Shown here piece by piece: positions 61,973 to 64,000 of a stretch of DNA of 64,000 nucleotides. The stretch lies in contig JABVXV010000004.1 of NCBI GenBank assembly GCA_013365325.1, positions 310,001 through 374,000 on the forward strand. Reading direction: 5' to 3'. The translations under genes were made by a program, and so were the position numbers. Numbering within the stretch: the stretch's first letter is position 1; every line of letters begins with the position of its first letter. This stretch comes from Dipetalonema caudispina (Eukaryota > Nematoda > Chromadorea > Rhabditida > Onchocercidae). The notes below the pieces were generated by a model. It ran no database searches, had not been told where the DNA came from, and saw nothing but the letters and a program-made list of their open reading frames with translations.

Positions 61973-64000
61973 ATGCACTCCTTCTATGAAGATATCAACA
62001 AGCTATTCGATTTCGAGCTTTATGATGATGTCATCACTCTCTATGAGCTGTCATACGCTGAGCAAGTGTTAAGTAACGTCCAAGCTGCAACTGTAGTATC
62101 AATGGTGGCTGAATCTTATTATCAGCGTGACAGTTTTATCAAAAGCCAGGAGGTATTCCTGTTTCATTTCTTTCTGTGATCTTCTGAGATATAGGATGAT
62201 GCACAGTTCTTATTTCAGGCTTTTTATCGCGCGATTACGTTGGCAAAGGCTTTATCAAAACCACTCAGCAAAGATCTGGTATGTTATTCATCTCTGGCGA
62301 TTTGCTTAAAGGGGAATAAGTTACTTAAACTATGTGAAAACAGAGATAGAGATTCTGAAATCCAATTTGCAGCAGTTACCTGAATTGAATTGGTTTTTAG
62401 AAATTTTCTGAGGCTGAACTGAAATACCGACTTCATCGCTGTTTGTTGAAACAGCGTAAACGAGAGGAAGCGATGGGCGTCCTGGGTAGCATTGCCGAGG
62501 AGGAAATGACTCCAAAAGTTCGTCTTTTTCATCTTTTTCAACGAAATTCTCGAACAATCATTGACATAAGAGATTGTATTGCCTTATGTTTCAAAAGTTA
62601 TTGCTAAAGTTCAGGGAAATGAAGTGTCATATAGAATGCAGAATTTCGAAAGTGAAAGACCATTTAACCCTTTTCAGGATATTCGAAATCTTCGTATAAT
62701 AATTTGTTTAACAGTTTTTAGATACAGAAGAAGTGGAACAAATTAAAGCGAAGTTACTTCATTCATATAAAAGCGTGATTATATTTATGCAATGTTAATC
62801 GTTAAGAGGAAATTGGAAGGAGAAGTGGGAAAAACAGCAGTAATTCAAGAACAGATTGGGGAAAAAAGTAAAAAACAAAATTAAAATATCAGAAACAAAC
62901 ATTGCATTATAATTTGATCTAGAGCACTATTCAGCCTGTCATTAATTTTTTTTAGTTTCATCATTTCCTAAAATCAGTATGATGAAGAACAGCACAGAAA
63001 CTAAAAAGCATATATATATATATATATATAAAACACTTTAACATTTAACCGAAGTAACACTCTTGCATATAATTTTGTGCTCAAAAATGGTAATATGGAG
63101 AGCTAAGCCATCGTTTCACTCTGGCACATTTTATTTGTAAAAATTGAATTCCATGCTTCAAATAAGCAGCCAAGTTTGAAATTATTCATGTGTAAGTATG
63201 GATAATGAAGTGTGTGGAAGCAGTATGTACTAGTTTCAGGTTATATCAGCATTGGCCCGTCTGCATCATGTACCTTCGAATGATTACACTAGTCGCGATA
63301 AGGTCAAAACAGTAGGAAATGCAATGCTGTACCATAAGTGAGCATGTCTTATTTGCTTTCATGGGAGGTATTACGGAGAGGATATAATTCCTACAAACTT
63401 CGAACTGTTCAACAGTTGTCGGAAAAAGCGGAACAGCAGAAATATGGTTGTTTATAGAAAAATGAATTTGCAGAAAAGTGGTTGAATTATGCCCAGAAGC
63501 CATCGATTCCTTGTCATGCATTGTACGATATGGTCTAAAGGAGGGAGTATGCACATCTCATCGCAACCGTACCGTTCAAGCTTGGCTTAAGGCACAAGAG
63601 GCTGTTGCTGAACAGAAACATTATGATGCAATTTCTCATCTCTCTGGTGTACCCCCAGGAAATTTAAAGTAAATTTATTTCTCTTATTCTAATGACTCTT
63701 AAGCAATCCTTACTTATTGAAATTTAAGCATTCTCTTTGAGTTTCTTTACTTCATTCGTTGCACAGAAAAACGGCGTGGTAATTATCTGGACCTTCATCT
63801 ACAATTATATAAAAATCTTGAGTAAGGAAGGAAGATTCTATAACCATAGTTGAGTGCTAATTTTTTTCGTTGAAATAATATTTTCAACTTAGTTTTATTT
63901 TTTGATTTTCAAACGAGGATCACCAACAAGAAATTATTTACTTTCAGGATATTGATTGAATTAGGACGGTTACACTATACTGTGGGGGAGAATCAAAAAG
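61973..64000 (+). CDS. ANAPC7: APC7-like anaphase-promoting complex subunit (5' part, truncated by window end)
   Basis: A TPR-helix protein of the APC/C ubiquitin ligase. Exons 61973-62152, 62219-62278, 62401-62517, 63240-63337, 63474-63668 and 63948 onward encode about 234 residues before the window ends; human APC7 is about 565-600. The best block is SEAELKYRLHRCLLKQRK followed by a VLGSI and MTPKVISALARLHH stretch, which lines up with SEIEVKYKMAECYTMLKQ...AILDGI...RTPKINMMLANLYK of human APC7. CPEAIDSL, VQAWLKAQEAVAE and ELGRLHYTVGENQK also correspond in order. TPR-like A-helix spacing is visible throughout. The donor of exon 3 (GTTCGT) is weak. Other TPR subunits (APC3, APC6, APC8) fit less well. 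The conserved middle and C-terminal TPRs lie beyond the window. Confidence 0.75.
63010..63031. repeat. AT dinucleotide microsatellite
   Basis: An uninterrupted TA run of about 20 bases inside APC7 intron 3. Similar, shorter AT runs occur at 698-711 and 54812-54822. Confidence 0.9.

Noticed and set aside
1..64000. CRISPR array, integrase, insertion sequence or prophage
   Set aside because: No regularly spaced repeats, transposase or phage gene blocks were seen, and all genes are intron-rich eukaryotic genes.

Overview
The window looks like nuclear DNA from a parasitic, probably filarial, nematode. The DNA is AT-rich. Every recognisable gene is split by many mostly short introns with GT donors and TTTCAG-type acceptors, and several start codons sit a few bases after an acceptor-like site that fits spliced-leader trans-splicing. 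The encoded proteins resemble animal, and where I can judge nematode, orthologues. I cannot name the species, and there are no bacterial, phage, viral or plasmid features.

Ten genes are well supported and one more is likely. All are on the + strand. In order: a P4-ATPase of the TAT-5/ATP9 type (2796-9190); the gamma-secretase subunit APH-1 (10060-11803); the 60S export adaptor NMD3 (13387-16309); the large LRRK-family kinase LRK-1 (about 17548-35817); an LSM10-like Sm protein (36603-37491); a Bax-inhibitor-1/TMBIM6 protein (39528-40993 or 41131); myotubularin MTM-1 (41942-47281); exportin-2/CAS (48735-55093); a small secreted Ly6-like, probably GPI-anchored protein (57313-57965); GINS subunit PSF3 (59085-60085); and the 5' part of an APC7-like anaphase-promoting-complex subunit, cut by the window edge (61973-64000). 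I built exon models by hand from conserved protein blocks, GT/AG sites and phase. All ten complete models keep frame from ATG to stop.

The genes are mostly housekeeping or cell-biology genes: membrane lipid asymmetry and trafficking (TAT-5, MTM-1, LRK-1), membrane proteolysis (APH-1), ribosome and importin-alpha export (NMD3, XPO2), replication (PSF3), mitotic ubiquitination (APC7) and histone mRNA processing (LSM10). They do not form one pathway. From memory, tat-5 and aph-1 also lie side by side in C. elegans, and several of the others map to its chromosome I, so the window may be an old syntenic block. Gaps between genes are about 0.7-2.2 kb, longer than classic C. elegans operons.

No undescribed multi-gene system is evident. 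The best leads are the LSM10-like and APC7-like genes (both thought absent from C. elegans), a coding-like but interrupted stretch just upstream of lrk-1, alternative C-terminal exons of the BI-1 gene, a possible 36-nt cassette exon in nmd-3, an in-frame stop-free intron in tat-5, a duplicated splice site in a tat-5 intron, and a strong hairpin between aph-1 and nmd-3.
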